Assembly (NCBI GenBank): GCA_013368325.1
Contig: JAACJK010000170.1
Span: 310,001-374,000, forward strand
From: Ephemerocybe angulata
Taxonomy: Eukaryota > Basidiomycota > Agaricomycetes > Agaricales > Psathyrellaceae
Direction of reading: 5' to 3'
Length of the DNA: 64,000 nt
Position 1 is the first letter of the stretch. Each line of letters begins with the position of its first letter. This document shows, one piece after another, positions 43,301-53,586 of this stretch. The position numbers and the translations under genes are program-made. The notes beneath the pieces are model-generated. The model was not told the origin of the DNA and searched no databases. It was given only the letters and a program-made list of their open reading frames with translations.

Positions 43301-44188
43301 GACGGCAGATGCGCCACTTCTCGAATAAGGTGGGGTCCATATCCGATCATTCCATTTCATGAGAACAGTCTTGGATTGACCTATGCATAATTTGTGCGTA
43401 TGCTATCTACTCCGGTTCCTCCTTTCCCGTGTCCCAGGTATGGCGCCTTTCTGCTCTGCTAACTCCTCCAACTTTTCTCGTCTATATAGCTTCGGTCCTC
43501 GTAGAACCCGCTGTTTATAAGTCCTTAGTAATAGCCCCATAAATAAGTGGTCCGCACTGAATCTTGACGTCTCACCTTGTTGGGTAAGGGGGCGTCACAC
43601 CGAGGTTGCATTCGTAGCGTGTCCGAACCCGCCTCTCCCATGTCCCGTTTTTGCCTCTCACCTCGTCTCTACCCGTCTAGGTCGCACCCGATCCCAATAT
43701 TTCTCCAGAGGGTCGTAGTACGGCAATGTGCCAAGGTTAGATGCGGTAGGTGTGCTTTTCCAGGCGGGGATTGGCCGGAATGCTACTTGCCTCGATGTTG
43801 TACAGCGACTATGGCGTGGATGCCGGTCCCATATTCCTCGGACTTCGGGATTTGATTACGACTATACACCCTGCGGGTGCTGTCTCCTCGTGCTTAGCAG
43901 GCTAGTCCTGGTACTGAAGGCATTCGCATAATTACGCCGGTCGTTTGGCCTTGCTGGACACCGGCTATTGAGGTGTCGACCTAGTCTAGGACGTACCTGA
44001 CGCCAAGACAATAGGATGGGACGGGGTTTGAAATATTGATATCGGCCAGCCGGCATCGACCCAGGAACACGGTCAATTAGATTTGATGGTGTGCGCGTCG
44101 CGAGCAGCGCCGCATCTCTACCTCCTACTCCTCGTTCTAACTACAGTCCCTCCTTTTATACCCATGAATACTTTTAATATCTCTTAAT
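40325..44188. other. 3.9-kb region with no firm gene
   Basis: Many short open frames on both strands, none with recognisable domains or a clean exon chain. The best candidate is listed separately (42453-42947). It could hold decayed members of neighbouring families or lineage-specific multi-exon genes. Confidence 0.4.
42453..42947 (-). CDS. Hypothetical protein fragment with Cys/His-containing C terminus
   Basis: A 164-codon frame whose second half has protein-like composition: LLTAAADCAIHRFDLP, EQLEQIRKTEDKLSTLL and LWFHTFCNRCQDKELP. The spacing of Cys and His residues is not a known zinc finger. Further exons may follow towards 42.2 kb in another frame, but I found no convincing splice sites. 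Confidence 0.25.
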   Translation of the reverse strand: MMTGTRNPSSTLIAQPTSHHRYFLPPAQFAPNTSASTCVQIRPACKRRRAKSNPSHSPWTKGNYTQCHRMQSADPSLPHLHLPSLLTAAADCAIHRFDLPILQPEQLEQIRKTEDKLSTLLTKNRGLWFHTFCNRCQDKELPVSAIALRCTMTGCELTMASVPR

Positions 44189-45333
44189 ATGACCTCTTCC
44201 GACAATTCTGGCGAAGAATCCGAGCAATGGCTCAGTCGAACACTCTGCGAAGCCTTCAAGATTGAGCGCCTCCGGCCATTCCAACTACAACACGCTCTTG
44301 ACCTCTATCGTGGACAGGACGTCTTCTTGACCATAGCAACTGGTGAAGGGAAGACAACCGTACTGCTCTCACCCCTACTTGCTGCCAAAGCGAAGGGAGA
44401 AGATGGTATTGGGATTGCGGTGGTGCCAACAAAGGCTCTCGCCGAACAAATGGTATGTGCTTTCTTGGCTCTTTGCTCGTGCCAACTGAGCCTCAACAAT
44501 TCATATAGGAGAAAACAGCGACGCGTGTAGGGCTCAATGCCGTGTCCGTGACCGAAGACACGCTTCGAGAGGCCGACCTTTCGGGTGTCGACCTGTTCAA
44601 AGTGCTCACCCTGCCTGGTCGCGTCCGGCTTGCCATCATGAGCCCGCAGATGCTCCGAAGCGAGCGTTTTAACGCGTGGATTCGAGCGAACGCGATCCAG
44701 AAAGCTCTTCGGTGGATGCTAATCGACGAAGCCCACCTGGTTTTGGAGAAGTCAAGCACCTTCCACCTCCCCTATATCAGCATCGTCCTGATGCGCACGC
44801 GCATTCCGTCGAGTGTGGTATGGTGTGCCGTCAGCGGCTCTATCACCGTCGAAAACACGCCAGCCGCAGCAACACTGCTTGGGTTTCGCCCTGGGCACCA
44901 CGTCAATGCCCGGTACTCCCTGGATCGCGCACACGTCAAGTACATCCCCCGAATTTTCGAACATCCCGTATCTGGCGGCGAATTTCTCGACACCGCCTTC
45001 ACCGTCCCTCCCTCGATCACTTGCCCCCAAGATATCGAGTCAACACTCATTTTTACTAATACTATTGCGACATCTCATGCACTAATGACCTTCCTTGACA
45101 CCCTAATACCCGCCTCTATCCCTAATCGATCCCAAATAATCAAACTCTATAATTCTCTTATGCCTATTGACTATCGACAACAATTTGTGCGCGACCTCAC
45201 CTCTGGGACTACCCTCCGGATTGGCATTGTAACCGACACCCTCACCTACGGCCTTGACATCCCCAACGTCTCTCAGCGAAAGGCTCAACAGGCGGTCTCC
45301 TTCTTCATCCACAAGCTCGATCACCCGGGCTAG
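44189..45333 (+). pseudogene. RecQ-like DEAH helicase, truncated before motif VI (two exons)
   Basis: Exons 44189-44452 and 44509-45333, with a 56-nt intron (GTATGT to TATAG, phase 0). RecQ helicases unwind DNA 3' to 5' using ATP. Visible motifs: RLRPFQLQHALDL (motif 0), TIATGEGKTTVLLSP (motif I), VVPTKALAEQM (Ia), MLIDEAHLVLE (II), WCAVSGS (III), STLIFTNTIATS (IV) and VTDTLTYGLDIPNV (V). Directly after motif V the sequence becomes QRKAQQAV and ends at 45333, with no QxxGRxGR motif VI and no RQC domain. The last 20 codons are the reverse complement of a convincing minus-strand ORF, so the reading frame has run across a junction at about 45.27 kb. The TGEGKT helicases are abundant in Agaricomycetes and often transposon-borne. 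Confidence 0.75.
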
Positions 45334-46176
45334 ACTCCAGTCGAGCAGCGCGTGCTTTGTGCAGACCCATTCCGGTATTTCTTGGACATAAGTGCCATCC
45401 AAGCGAACAGAGGGAGGGAAAGCGTATGCCGGTACAGAGAACGTAGGCCTATCGCGCACAACCTTCCCCTTGGTCGTAATCCGGGACTTGTCATGTCGAA
45501 AGAACTGATCGACAATTGCGATGGGATGCTCGTTACGGTTCTGGCTTTCAGCTCTCAGAAAAAAACTGATTCCTTTAGCGACAGCGGTGTATTGGTGAAA
45601 CGAGTGCTCTCCTGAGAAGTATACATTGAATAGCTCTCCCAAAGACGAGAATCCTGCCTGGCGTATGCAGCGAAACACGATGGCGGCCCTCATCTCGAGA
45701 TCGACTCCCTCGGGGAAGTTGTATCCTCCCCCCACTCGCCACTCGTCTTCCTTGCTGATTCCAGTCTTGTACAGTATGCCGCGGAACATTCCAGATATAA
45801 ACCTCCTTTCCTCGATTTCGCGTAGCTCTAGAAGGCGCGCCGATGGGTCCCGAGGTTCGAGTGGAAGAGATGGCACCGGGAATGGGGAAACCGAGGCAAA
45901 TGGGGTGGTCTGCGCGTATGTAGGCCACGGGCTACCGTACAGAGGCCGGGAATAGTTTGGGTGGTGTGTATACGGCTGGCCACTCGGTGTTTCGGGGGCG
46001 AAAGGCGTTGACGGTGAGTTGGTAGGAGGCCAGGGGGGAGCGAGGTAGTAGCCCCCTAGCAGAGGAGGTGGTTGAGCAATTGGCGGGTTCGCTGAGGTAG
46101 AGGGAATGCGCTGGGGGGTACAAGCGTGTTGCGGTATCCCTTCTTCACGCTCTGCTGTGTCCTGGGGTGGATCCAT
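45103..46176 (-). CDS. Hypothetical protein with Pro-rich N terminus, antisense to the helicase end (357 aa)
   Basis: The first 110 residues are Pro/Ser/Thr-rich and disordered. From residue 115 the protein is globular: LELREIEERRFISGMFRGIL, GVDLEMRAAIVFRCIRQAGF, LGELFNVYFSGEHSFHQY, then AKGISFFLRAESQNRNEHPI and VDQFFRHDKSR. This block reads like proteins commonly found near helicase-bearing mobile DNA in Agaricomycetes, but I cannot name a family. The last 55-60 codons (after LLSLSL, below about 45.28 kb) are the complement of genuine helicase motif V sequence, so the natural C terminus has probably been replaced. Confidence 0.55.
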   Translation of the reverse strand: MDPPQDTAEREEGIPQHACTPQRIPSTSANPPIAQPPPLLGGYYLAPPWPPTNSPSTPFAPETPSGQPYTHHPNYSRPLYGSPWPTYAQTTPFASVSPFPVPSLPLEPRDPSARLLELREIEERRFISGMFRGILYKTGISKEDEWRVGGGYNFPEGVDLEMRAAIVFRCIRQAGFSSLGELFNVYFSGEHSFHQYTAVAKGISFFLRAESQNRNEHPIAIVDQFFRHDKSRITTKGKVVRDRPTFSVPAYAFPPSVRLDGTYVQEIPEWVCTKHALLDWSLARVIELVDEEGDRLLSLSLRDVGDVKAVGEGVGYNANPEGSPRGEVAHKLLSIVNRHKRIIEFDYLGSIRDRGGY

Positions 46177-47425
46177 GGGTAGGGATGAGAGGGAGATGGG
46201 TGAACGGTGGATTGAACGCTATCTAATCACCCCTATCTACAACGATCAAACTCTGATCCCGTCCGGCATGCTGACAAAATCAGTTGATTTCGAACTCCGT
46301 CCCATCGTGTTGCCAAGGCCCAAGGTATCGACCAGACTCTATATCAAGTGAGAACGATCTTCTTCTCACATAGAGGCTGGTTCTCGAGACTAGTGTCGAC
46401 CCGGATGTGTAACCTAACGCTCTGTACTTGGCTTGCTTTTTTCGATGCGCCCGTGATCGGAAATTGGGTAATATCCCTTTAGTTTGGATCTCGGGGTCAG
46501 AACAGTTGGGGTAATGTTGGCGGGTGGCTTAGCGGCAGATATTGTCCTGCGCGTGGGATATAGGCCTGCATAAGTGGGTCTCCCTTGCGCTTTCCTGCCG
46601 AGATATTGCGGTTTAAAGGCCATATATGCGTTGAAAAAAGGGTTTATTAGCTATTTACTATCATTATGGGCCTGGATGAGTCCAGAAAGCGCTCTGGATG
46701 TGAAGACAGTAGTTGGGGGCTTTTCGGATAATTCCGAATCGGAGTCTAAATAAATCTTCAGCATCTCTAGACTCTCAGTCCCTCCAGGTCTACTCGGAGT
46801 CTCAGCATCCCAGGGAACATATAAGAGTTAGAGGTTAGTTATTAAACGATCTCAGAGTGTGCGATATGGATGACGAGGGTCTTAGTGTGCCAAGTCCTTG
46901 CAATTAGATGCCCTATCTCCCGAAGCACACTCCTGTCCTACCATTTGTCGCTCGAATGGTGTTCTAGAGTCCCTTGAATGCGTGGCTACTATTCAATATT
47001 TCTATGGAAGCGTATATCACTCGCGCGAGAAATACTTGCCGCGAATCTCCCGCCAACGCTGGGTGCAGAGTCGTCTTACGCCCACTGCCACTCGAAATCG
47101 AAGTCGGTCGCGCTCTTGATTGCGCTCGACGGCAAATATTCTATCATGTCATCTTCCCATCTTGCTTCAATCACAGATGTCTAGGTACCGACTAGCCCCC
47201 ACTGGTGCCACAAAGTGCCCTGCGCATGGAGTGGTATACTCTTCAATCTGCACCTGCGCGTTGCGCTTGTAATGCTAACTAATACATCTGCTGCTAACTA
47301 CATCTGTCTCATCCACACATCGGTAGTAGTTCCCATCGAACCTGGGGGTCGACTGCGTATCGTCGTGATATAGGTCGGTCTATACTGCCATTTCGCCATG
47401 TTTGCGAGCTCTGCCCCCGGGGATA
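46177..47425. other. Intergenic
   Basis: No gene recognised; short frames on both strands have no domain signature. Confidence 0.4.
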
Positions 47426-48725
47426 TTAAATTCCTATCCAGTTAAGGTCCAAGGGTAGAGGGGTGGATAGGTCTGGGGCCCCGACAAAGCGTTCTAGTTC
47501 CAACTGGCGCCCAAATATAGTGCCCCACCTCTCGGCTATCGGATAATATTTGTGTTTCAGCGTAAATACTCCCATCGCGTTCAGCTCGTAGAGCGCGTTT
47601 CCTACACCAATCAGAGTTAGACATCCGTGAGTATTTGCTATAGTGCGTAGCAGTCTATCCATTCGTGCAGTGGTTAGTCCTTCGAACGGAAATACAGCCC
47701 CCCATCGCGGGATCCGATAAGAGAACACCCTATTCAGGGCCAAGCTCTGTAGCTTCGGGAGCGAGCATAACGGAGCGGCTATGTCCTTGAGAACGCCCTA
47801 TATGTATGATGTGTCTTAGCGTCTGACGCTCGTGATATCAGCGGTGACATACCTGGACGGCTAGATAGTTTTGTTCTATGGAGAGGTGTACGAGATTTGG
47901 AAAGGTGCCGCCTATTATAGGGAACGCCAGGGATATATCGATTGCTTTGCCAAGCTTGAGGCTTAAAATTTCGAGTTCTTCTCCTAGACATGAATTGTCT
48001 GCCCCCGACAAGAATGTGGCTAACTCGTCGTGGTCCATAACATGTGACATGTCTAATGAGACCAGACGTCTGTGCCACACTATTCCAGCCAGAACTGGAT
48101 CGCCAGTCAGCCGCACATACTCTAGCCTCGGTACCGTCCAAGGAGACGACGGCGCCGATGAGTCCATGCCAGATATTGCGTATGCTGGGTGCTTACGCTC
48201 CCTGATCATACCATGCTTCCTCATCCGGGCCATCATGTGTATGGCATCGAGGGGGTTGGCGTCTAACCAAAGGGCCGTTAGATTAGGTAGAGCAGGAAGC
48301 GTCTCCGCTAGTAGAGACGCATTTAAGTGCATCTCCGTATCTCCCCAGCCCCTGTACCATATCCGGTACACCAGTCCGCAATAGTGCTTGGACGTAGTTG
48401 ACCCGGACAATAAGGTAGCCAGTATCCTCCTGCCGCGGCTTCCTGATATGGTCAGGGCTGTATATCTGACTTGCGCGGCGACCATGGCCATTCGGGTGCA
48501 TACTAGCATGAAGTTGGTGAACGATGATGGCGACCATTGTATGTCGGCGGCTATGTTGGCGATAGTCTCGTTGGCAAGAGACAGTAAGGATGTTTCGTCA
48601 CAGTTTACTTGTGCCGGCTCTGTTGATGGCCTTTTGACTGGATCTACCGCTGGGGCTAGGTTCGCTGCATCGAGCGCTTCAACGGCGACCTCTGATACGG
48701 CCGCTGTGTATGGGGTGCAGGACAT
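47426..48725 (-). CDS. F-box/LRR-like protein (414 aa, two exons)
   Basis: Exon 1 is 48725-47853 and exon 2 is 47797-47426; the 55-nt intron (GTATGT to ATATAG) is phase 0. The N-terminal 40 residues are variable. LLSLANETIANIAADIQWSP at residues 47-66 and the following FTNFMLVCTRMAMVA match a degenerate F-box (L-x-NE-x-I at the start). Leucine-rich repeats follow: LPNLTALWLDANPLDA, VPRLEYVRLTGDP, RRLVSLDMSHV, LEILSLKLG, FPNLVHLSIEQN and LPKLQSLALNRV. Likely a substrate adaptor of an SCF ubiquitin ligase. A TATA box lies 80 bp upstream. Confidence 0.75.
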
Positions 48726-49697
48726 GAAGATGGGGCAGGATGGTTGCTGTGAAGGCGGATGGAGCTGGTGAGGAAAGGATACGTTAGATGCTGTATTAGT
48801 CCAATTTATATAGAGCCCACCCCCGCTCTTTGGGGTCTGATAGGGTGCAACCCCTCACATGACAGCTGCGGGTAGGTAGCGTTTGAAGTGCGCCGGCGTA
48901 TAGGTCTATATCCTACCTCCTACCATCTTACTTGTTATACTCCAGTTTCAATACCATGAGCGCCGTCCCTAGGGGTAAGCCCTTATTATCATTAGGTACA
49001 TGTGAGTACGAAAGGATACGGGCCCACCGTAGCATGCTTGGTATCGGTATAGCAGATGTGCTTGGTCCTTATAACCGAATGGTCGAGTCTGACTGCTGGA
49101 GACCCTGTCCCGTTTACTCCGGAGGTCTGACTCCTGTCCTTGCTATTGAGTCTGATCGTGCTTGCCCTATATAAAGCCGTTGGCACTGGGTGCATTATTG
49201 CAATCTTCCTACCTAGAGCCCTCCCTTCGCCGTTCTGCCACCAGAGTAGCCAACTCGGGACTTCGTAATTTCTTGTGTGGGTATCTATTTGTACCGCGCT
49301 CCGTACGCTACTGATTTCTTAATATCCCTCTCGGATAGTAACGTTTAATACCTAGCTATGCATCTCAGGCCCCGAATGAGCGTGATGGAGGACGAAGGAG
49401 AAACCGGACGTACCAGGATTGTTGTAAGCTTCAGCTAGTATCTATTATTGTGCGGTACTCAACGATGGCGCTGCTAGGTAGGCTGTCCCGAATTGTCTGG
49501 AATGGATGGTGAGCGTGTTTTGGGCCCTCGATCTCCTTGCGTCTGATTTCGGCCTTCAGAGGATGAAATAGATACCGTGCTTCGCCTTAGCAGTACGTGG
49601 ATGTCCTCTTTGACCTCCTCTTTTTGGTTCACACGTCTCCCGCATCGACCTAGTTCAAGACGATGATGTTGCATCGTCTGCTTCCGGTTCCATCTAC
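48726..49697. other. Divergent intergenic region
   Basis: Holds the promoter of the F-box/LRR gene. A short frame from the ATG at 48956 (MSAVPRGKPLL) has no family match I trust. A plus-strand TATATAAA at 49168-49175 may belong to an unrecognised transcript or to upstream exons of the acidic gene that follows. Confidence 0.4.
48805..48812 (-). promoter_or_regulatory. TATA box of the F-box/LRR gene
   Basis: TATATAAA on the minus strand, 80 bp before the ATG at 48725. Confidence 0.6.
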
Positions 49698-50270
49698 ATG
49701 GACACCGAAGGTGGATCTGTATCAGATTCTTCCGGATCGGACGGTATGGCCACAACTTCCGACAGTTCAGGTGCCGAGTGGGATGGAGAGGACGTTCACA
49801 TGTCGGATGACGAGGGTGGCAGCAGTTCTGACTCTGATTGTTCAGAAATGGGGGAAACCGCGTCATCTGGTTCGTTCAAGCCTTACGAGATGTTAGCTGA
49901 CCTTCAGTATGGAACTAAGAACAAAGGCGATGCATACATAGCCAGATTTGTAACGGGTTCCTCCCTAGTTGAAGGCTTTAGTTCGGAGGAGGACGAAGCC
50001 GTGAGGGCGCTGCTGCTCTCGAATTCGTCTGATTCCTCTATAGATGGTGAGCCATCTATCCCTTCTGAGATACTGTGCGATAAACTGACTTACTCGCAGC
50101 CGATACTTTCTCTCTTCGGTCCACTTCGTCACATACCAGTGAGGGTGAGCTCATCCGGACCAAGCCCTGCGCATGCCATGGGAGTCGTCCTGGCATCCTC
50201 CGGAGCGGGCTCCTTGATCTCCCCACCAGATCGTCGACTGCTGTGCGAAGCCGTTAGGCTGTACACCTAA
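49698..50270 (+). CDS. Acidic Ser/Asp-rich hypothetical protein (190 aa, possibly the last exon of a longer gene)
   Basis: The N-terminal half is acidic and Ser-rich (SSGSDGMATTSDSSG, MSDDEGGSSSDSD), probably disordered. The C-terminal half (residues 125-190) looks folded: ILCDKLTYSQPILSLFG, HAMGVVLASSGAGSL and PDRRLLCEAVRLYT at the end. The frame continues upstream of the ATG to an acceptor-like CCTAG near 49650, so earlier exons may exist. No known family. Confidence 0.4.
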   Translation: MDTEGGSVSDSSGSDGMATTSDSSGAEWDGEDVHMSDDEGGSSSDSDCSEMGETASSGSFKPYEMLADLQYGTKNKGDAYIARFVTGSSLVEGFSSEEDEAVRALLLSNSSDSSIDGEPSIPSEILCDKLTYSQPILSLFGPLRHIPVRVSSSGPSPAHAMGVVLASSGAGSLISPPDRRLLCEAVRLYT

Positions 50271-50973
50271 AGAACAAAAATAAAAAAGTCTATTAGGTTC
50301 GCGTCTAGTGTCAGTGCCTTTCGATGCAGCTGCAGGGAACTTCGGGATGTTTTTTGTATCTACCCGCAATATTAAAACTTCTCCTGTAATAGGTTGCTCC
50401 GCCTTTCTATGAGGAACTCTCAGAGCTGGTTGTGCCGCTCAGCCGTTTCATCTCATATCCAGTGTCACTCCTCTGAAAGCTGTTGTGCTGCACCTAGGCG
50501 GTCGGGCTGAGATTAGTGCTAATATATAGGTGGGAGTATGATATACCGCACCTTCTCAAACGAACATATGAATGTGTGTGCGTGTGTCGTAGTGTTCAAA
50601 GGATGAGTGTCATCGCTCTCCCTGGCATAGAGCTGGACGAGGGCCCTTTGGCCTGATCTCTGTCCCTGTCATGCGATAGACGGCCTCCCGGAGCTCGGTT
50701 GAGTCTGTTGAAGTGTGCCCTTACCTGCCTGGTCGTCTTTACTCATTAGAACACTCTATGTCCCGAATAAACGTAATTTGACTGTTCAATGGAAAGGGTG
50801 GTCATATACACGTATACTTCGACTAAGGGTTGTAGTGCGCGTTGAAGTGATCCAGCGACATAACCGGGCCGTATGCTCGCTCCCATAATTTCTCGAACCA
50901 GCTTTACGGGCGAATGCGATAATAAAGGGTTTAATATCAGTCCGAGCTTGTAGCCGCAGGAAAGGTCGAGCAC
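50271..50973. other. Intergenic between convergent genes
   Basis: An A-rich run right after the stop at 50270 (AAAGAACAAAAATAAAAAAG). Nothing else recognised. Confidence 0.45.
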
Positions 50974-51655
50974 TCACCATGCCAGAAGACTAGCCACTAT
51001 GTCGTACTCTTGCCTTGATATGTGTATAAAGGAGTTCCGGCCAGGGGTGTTGGCCCTAGCGTATCGTGCTACTACCACGTTGCCCATCCAGGGGCACTTC
51101 AGCTGCTTGGCGATTGATTTGTTGAAGGGAGGGACTCCTAGGTTCCCTGGGTCCATGAATATCCTATACGCGAAAGGTAGGGTCCTGTTGCAGTTCGGAA
51201 TAGCGAAGAACGGCAGGCTGACGTGACCGTTGGGGAAGTGGGATGCCTCGAGATCGAGCTCTTCTGTTATTACGCCCCCCTCTTCGCTGTAGTATATGGG
51301 CACTTTCAATATGTCGTTGGTCCCCAGGTCGTGGCGTAGAGATAGGACCGCTCGCGTGTTTTTCCCTTCCTGTAGAAATAGTGTTAGTCGAAAGCAGGTG
51401 TTTGGAGGGCGGTTCGGGCTTACAACGGCTGCCTGGTAACGAGCACTCCCCCCCTTGGGATGCTGCCAGACAGTGACCCGGCATCCGCGCGGGCGCATTT
51501 GGGAATGCGTTAGTTGGGCGAACACGGATATAAACTGGAGACTCACAATCTGAAAGCCGGGAAGATGCTCCCAGTGGGAGCTCAACATGGTCCTGAAACG
51601 GGGGATCAAACTTGCATGATTCGAAGGGGTTCGTAATCTCGTATATATATGGCAC
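50974..51655 (-). CDS. Hypothetical multi-exon protein
   Basis: The best-supported part is the last exon (about 51367-50974), after a TTTCTACAG acceptor: EGKNTRAVLSLRHDLG, ILKVPIYYSEEGGVITEELD, HVSLPFFAIPNCNRTLPF, CPWMGNVVVARYARAN and a C terminus HISRQEYDIVASLLAW. A small exon before it (YQAAV at its end) joins in phase 0. Upstream, MLSSHWEHLPGFQI or, in another frame, YIYEITNPFESCKFDPPF precedes a GTGAGT donor; I cannot tell which is right. The second reading resembles the THPFVILYATPLDTG block of the gene at 62517, so the two might be distant relatives. Function unknown. Confidence 0.5.
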
Positions 51656-51874
51656 ATGTACAGCGATACGATCATTTTTATGTAATATGCCGACCGGAGT
51701 TTGGACCGCCGGCCCACGAATCTACTTATATCTCCGCTTCGGCCTCCTAACCTCTATGTATTTAGCTCTTCTAAGTCATCAGAATCAAATCTATTCGCGA
51801 AGTAATACCTGGAACTGAGACATGTGAATACCCCTGGGACATGCGGTGGCCAATACGTTAGTGGGATCTGCTGC

Positions 51875-53040
51875 TTACCTCCACACGAACGGTTCCCCTA
51901 CGCTCAAGTAGGTCCCTTTTTTATCGTGAACCATGTTCCAATCCACGACCTCAAACGCTTGTCCTTGGATAGGTAGATGCGGGATCATGGGATCTCCTGT
52001 AACATACGGGCGCGCTTCGCATTATGCCTTGGAAGTGAGCTATGATGTGGCTTACCGAGTCCGTCTCTGGGTATGATCCAACAGTAAGAGTCGCCCAGTC
52101 GCCTGCATCCAGTTTCCGCCGACAGGTAAGTCTTGTATTCGTAGGGCGGTCCCCTAACCAGCGTAAATCTGTGTGTATGGTAGGGTCCTCTCACTTCGTA
52201 TACGCCTCGCTGTTCGGCGTCTTGAGGTATGTTGTTTCTTAGTGTAAAACCGAGTTCATGTTTGAATGTGGTGGCTGCGAAAGGTGATCCCGCCTCGTAC
52301 CCTGTCATATAGCATGTTAGAGGGGCTGGTAATTGCGAGCGGGATGGAAACCGGTCGATAATATATAACTTAATTAGTTAAATGTCATGGGGTGGAAACA
52401 TAGAAGCGCACTCACTGAGGCTCCTCCCGAGAACATGCCTATACGGTTCGCATCGTATTAGATGTAAGTTAACTGTAATTCTTTCCCCCCGGTGTTTTCG
52501 CCTATACTGAAACTGGTATCCGACGTGGTCCTCAGGTGTGCAGCTTCGGTCTTCTGCCAGAGACCAAGCGGCTCGTGCCACTCCGCCTCGTCTCAGTACG
52601 TGCCCGATGGTGTCTTTGGCTGACCGCCCATGACCATGACGGGGGTGGTCCTGCTTGAATCCGTCGTCCTCTAGCAGTCTATTGAGGTGGTGGTGCTTGC
52701 TTATAGTGGAACAGATATCCAAGGGAGTGTTGGCCGATGGGCATCGCAGCAAGAATCTAAGCACAGCTTCTCCATAGAGCATGGCGTCCCGTCCGTCCAG
52801 GAGAGCGAGCAGTGTGCTTGCTCTTGGGACGTAGAGCCTAACGAAGGCTTCGAAGTCCCAAATACGGCGTGTGTAACCGTAATACCAGTACCGGATGCGA
52901 GAGTTGAGCTTTCCGAGCGATGGGAGTGTCCAAACAGGGATGGCTGCTATAGCTAGTTCGACCACTCTATCCGGTGCAGTGAGAAGGAACCGCTCAAAGC
53001 ATCCTATAGGATGCTCTATCGGTGAGTCTGCATGCGACAT
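51875..53040 (-). CDS. F-box-like/SGS-x-AL family, member D (338 aa, three exons)
   Basis: Exons 53040-52416, 52325-52056 and 51996-51875, both introns in frame (donors GTGAGT and GTAAGC, acceptors CCAG and ACAG). The N terminus (residues 10-60) is an F-box-like helix pair (CFERFLLTAPDRVVELA). The module is more diverged than in A and B: GEAVLRFLLRCPSANTPLDI stands where SGS-x-AL and DLNFY would be. Then come ITVNLHLIRCEPYRHVLG, LTCYMTGYEAGSPFAATTF, and the C-terminal Trp motif RRLGDSYCWIIPRDG. The short last exon ends FEVVDWNMVHDKKGTYLS with the stop at 51875. Order and exon positions agree with member C. Confidence 0.7.
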
Positions 53041-53586
53041 GAAAGCAATAATGGCGGTCGTATGCTACGAAACGTGCCCTTATTAGCGACTATCGTGGGA
53101 CTTTACATTTCGGGGATCGCCGGTGATTTGACCCGAGGTTGTATTCCGTGGGCTCTTCTCCTTCTCTAGCGCTGTGCGCTTGCTAGTCCGCGTGCCCTCC
53201 CTCTTCTGCATTGCTTTAGCCACTCTATTGTCCCTTCCATGCCGGCCTGCTCGGGTGCCTACCCTTACCTATACGAGGCCCGAACCTCGTAGGCAGGTGT
53301 AATCTCTTCTCCAAGTCCGTTGGTTTTCAACCACCGATTCGCTATGGGTATCTAAACGTGGTTGGCGTTGTCGCAGGGTGTATGCAGGTCGTCGCAGTCC
53401 GATGCACATACCTCGCTGCTTTCACAGATATTAACGTTGTCTGGTGTACTAATGTTAACCTGACAGGGATGCAATTGGCCCGGTTTATGACTTGGCTTCC
53501 CATCTGTTTGGATCTCCTGCATCACCCTCCAGTGCTATAAAACCTGCCTATGAGAGCTTCGGAATCGAACCGCGTCCACCTTCGAC
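53041..53586. other. Divergent intergenic region between member D and the R1 homologue
   Basis: Presumed promoters of both genes. No clear TATA element; nothing else recognised. Confidence 0.4.

Noticed and set aside
48956..49174. Possible R1-like fragment (RAHRSMLGIGIADVL)
   Set aside because: A weak resemblance to the GLADA block only; nothing before or after matches R1, and the real R1 block is present at about 55.7 kb.
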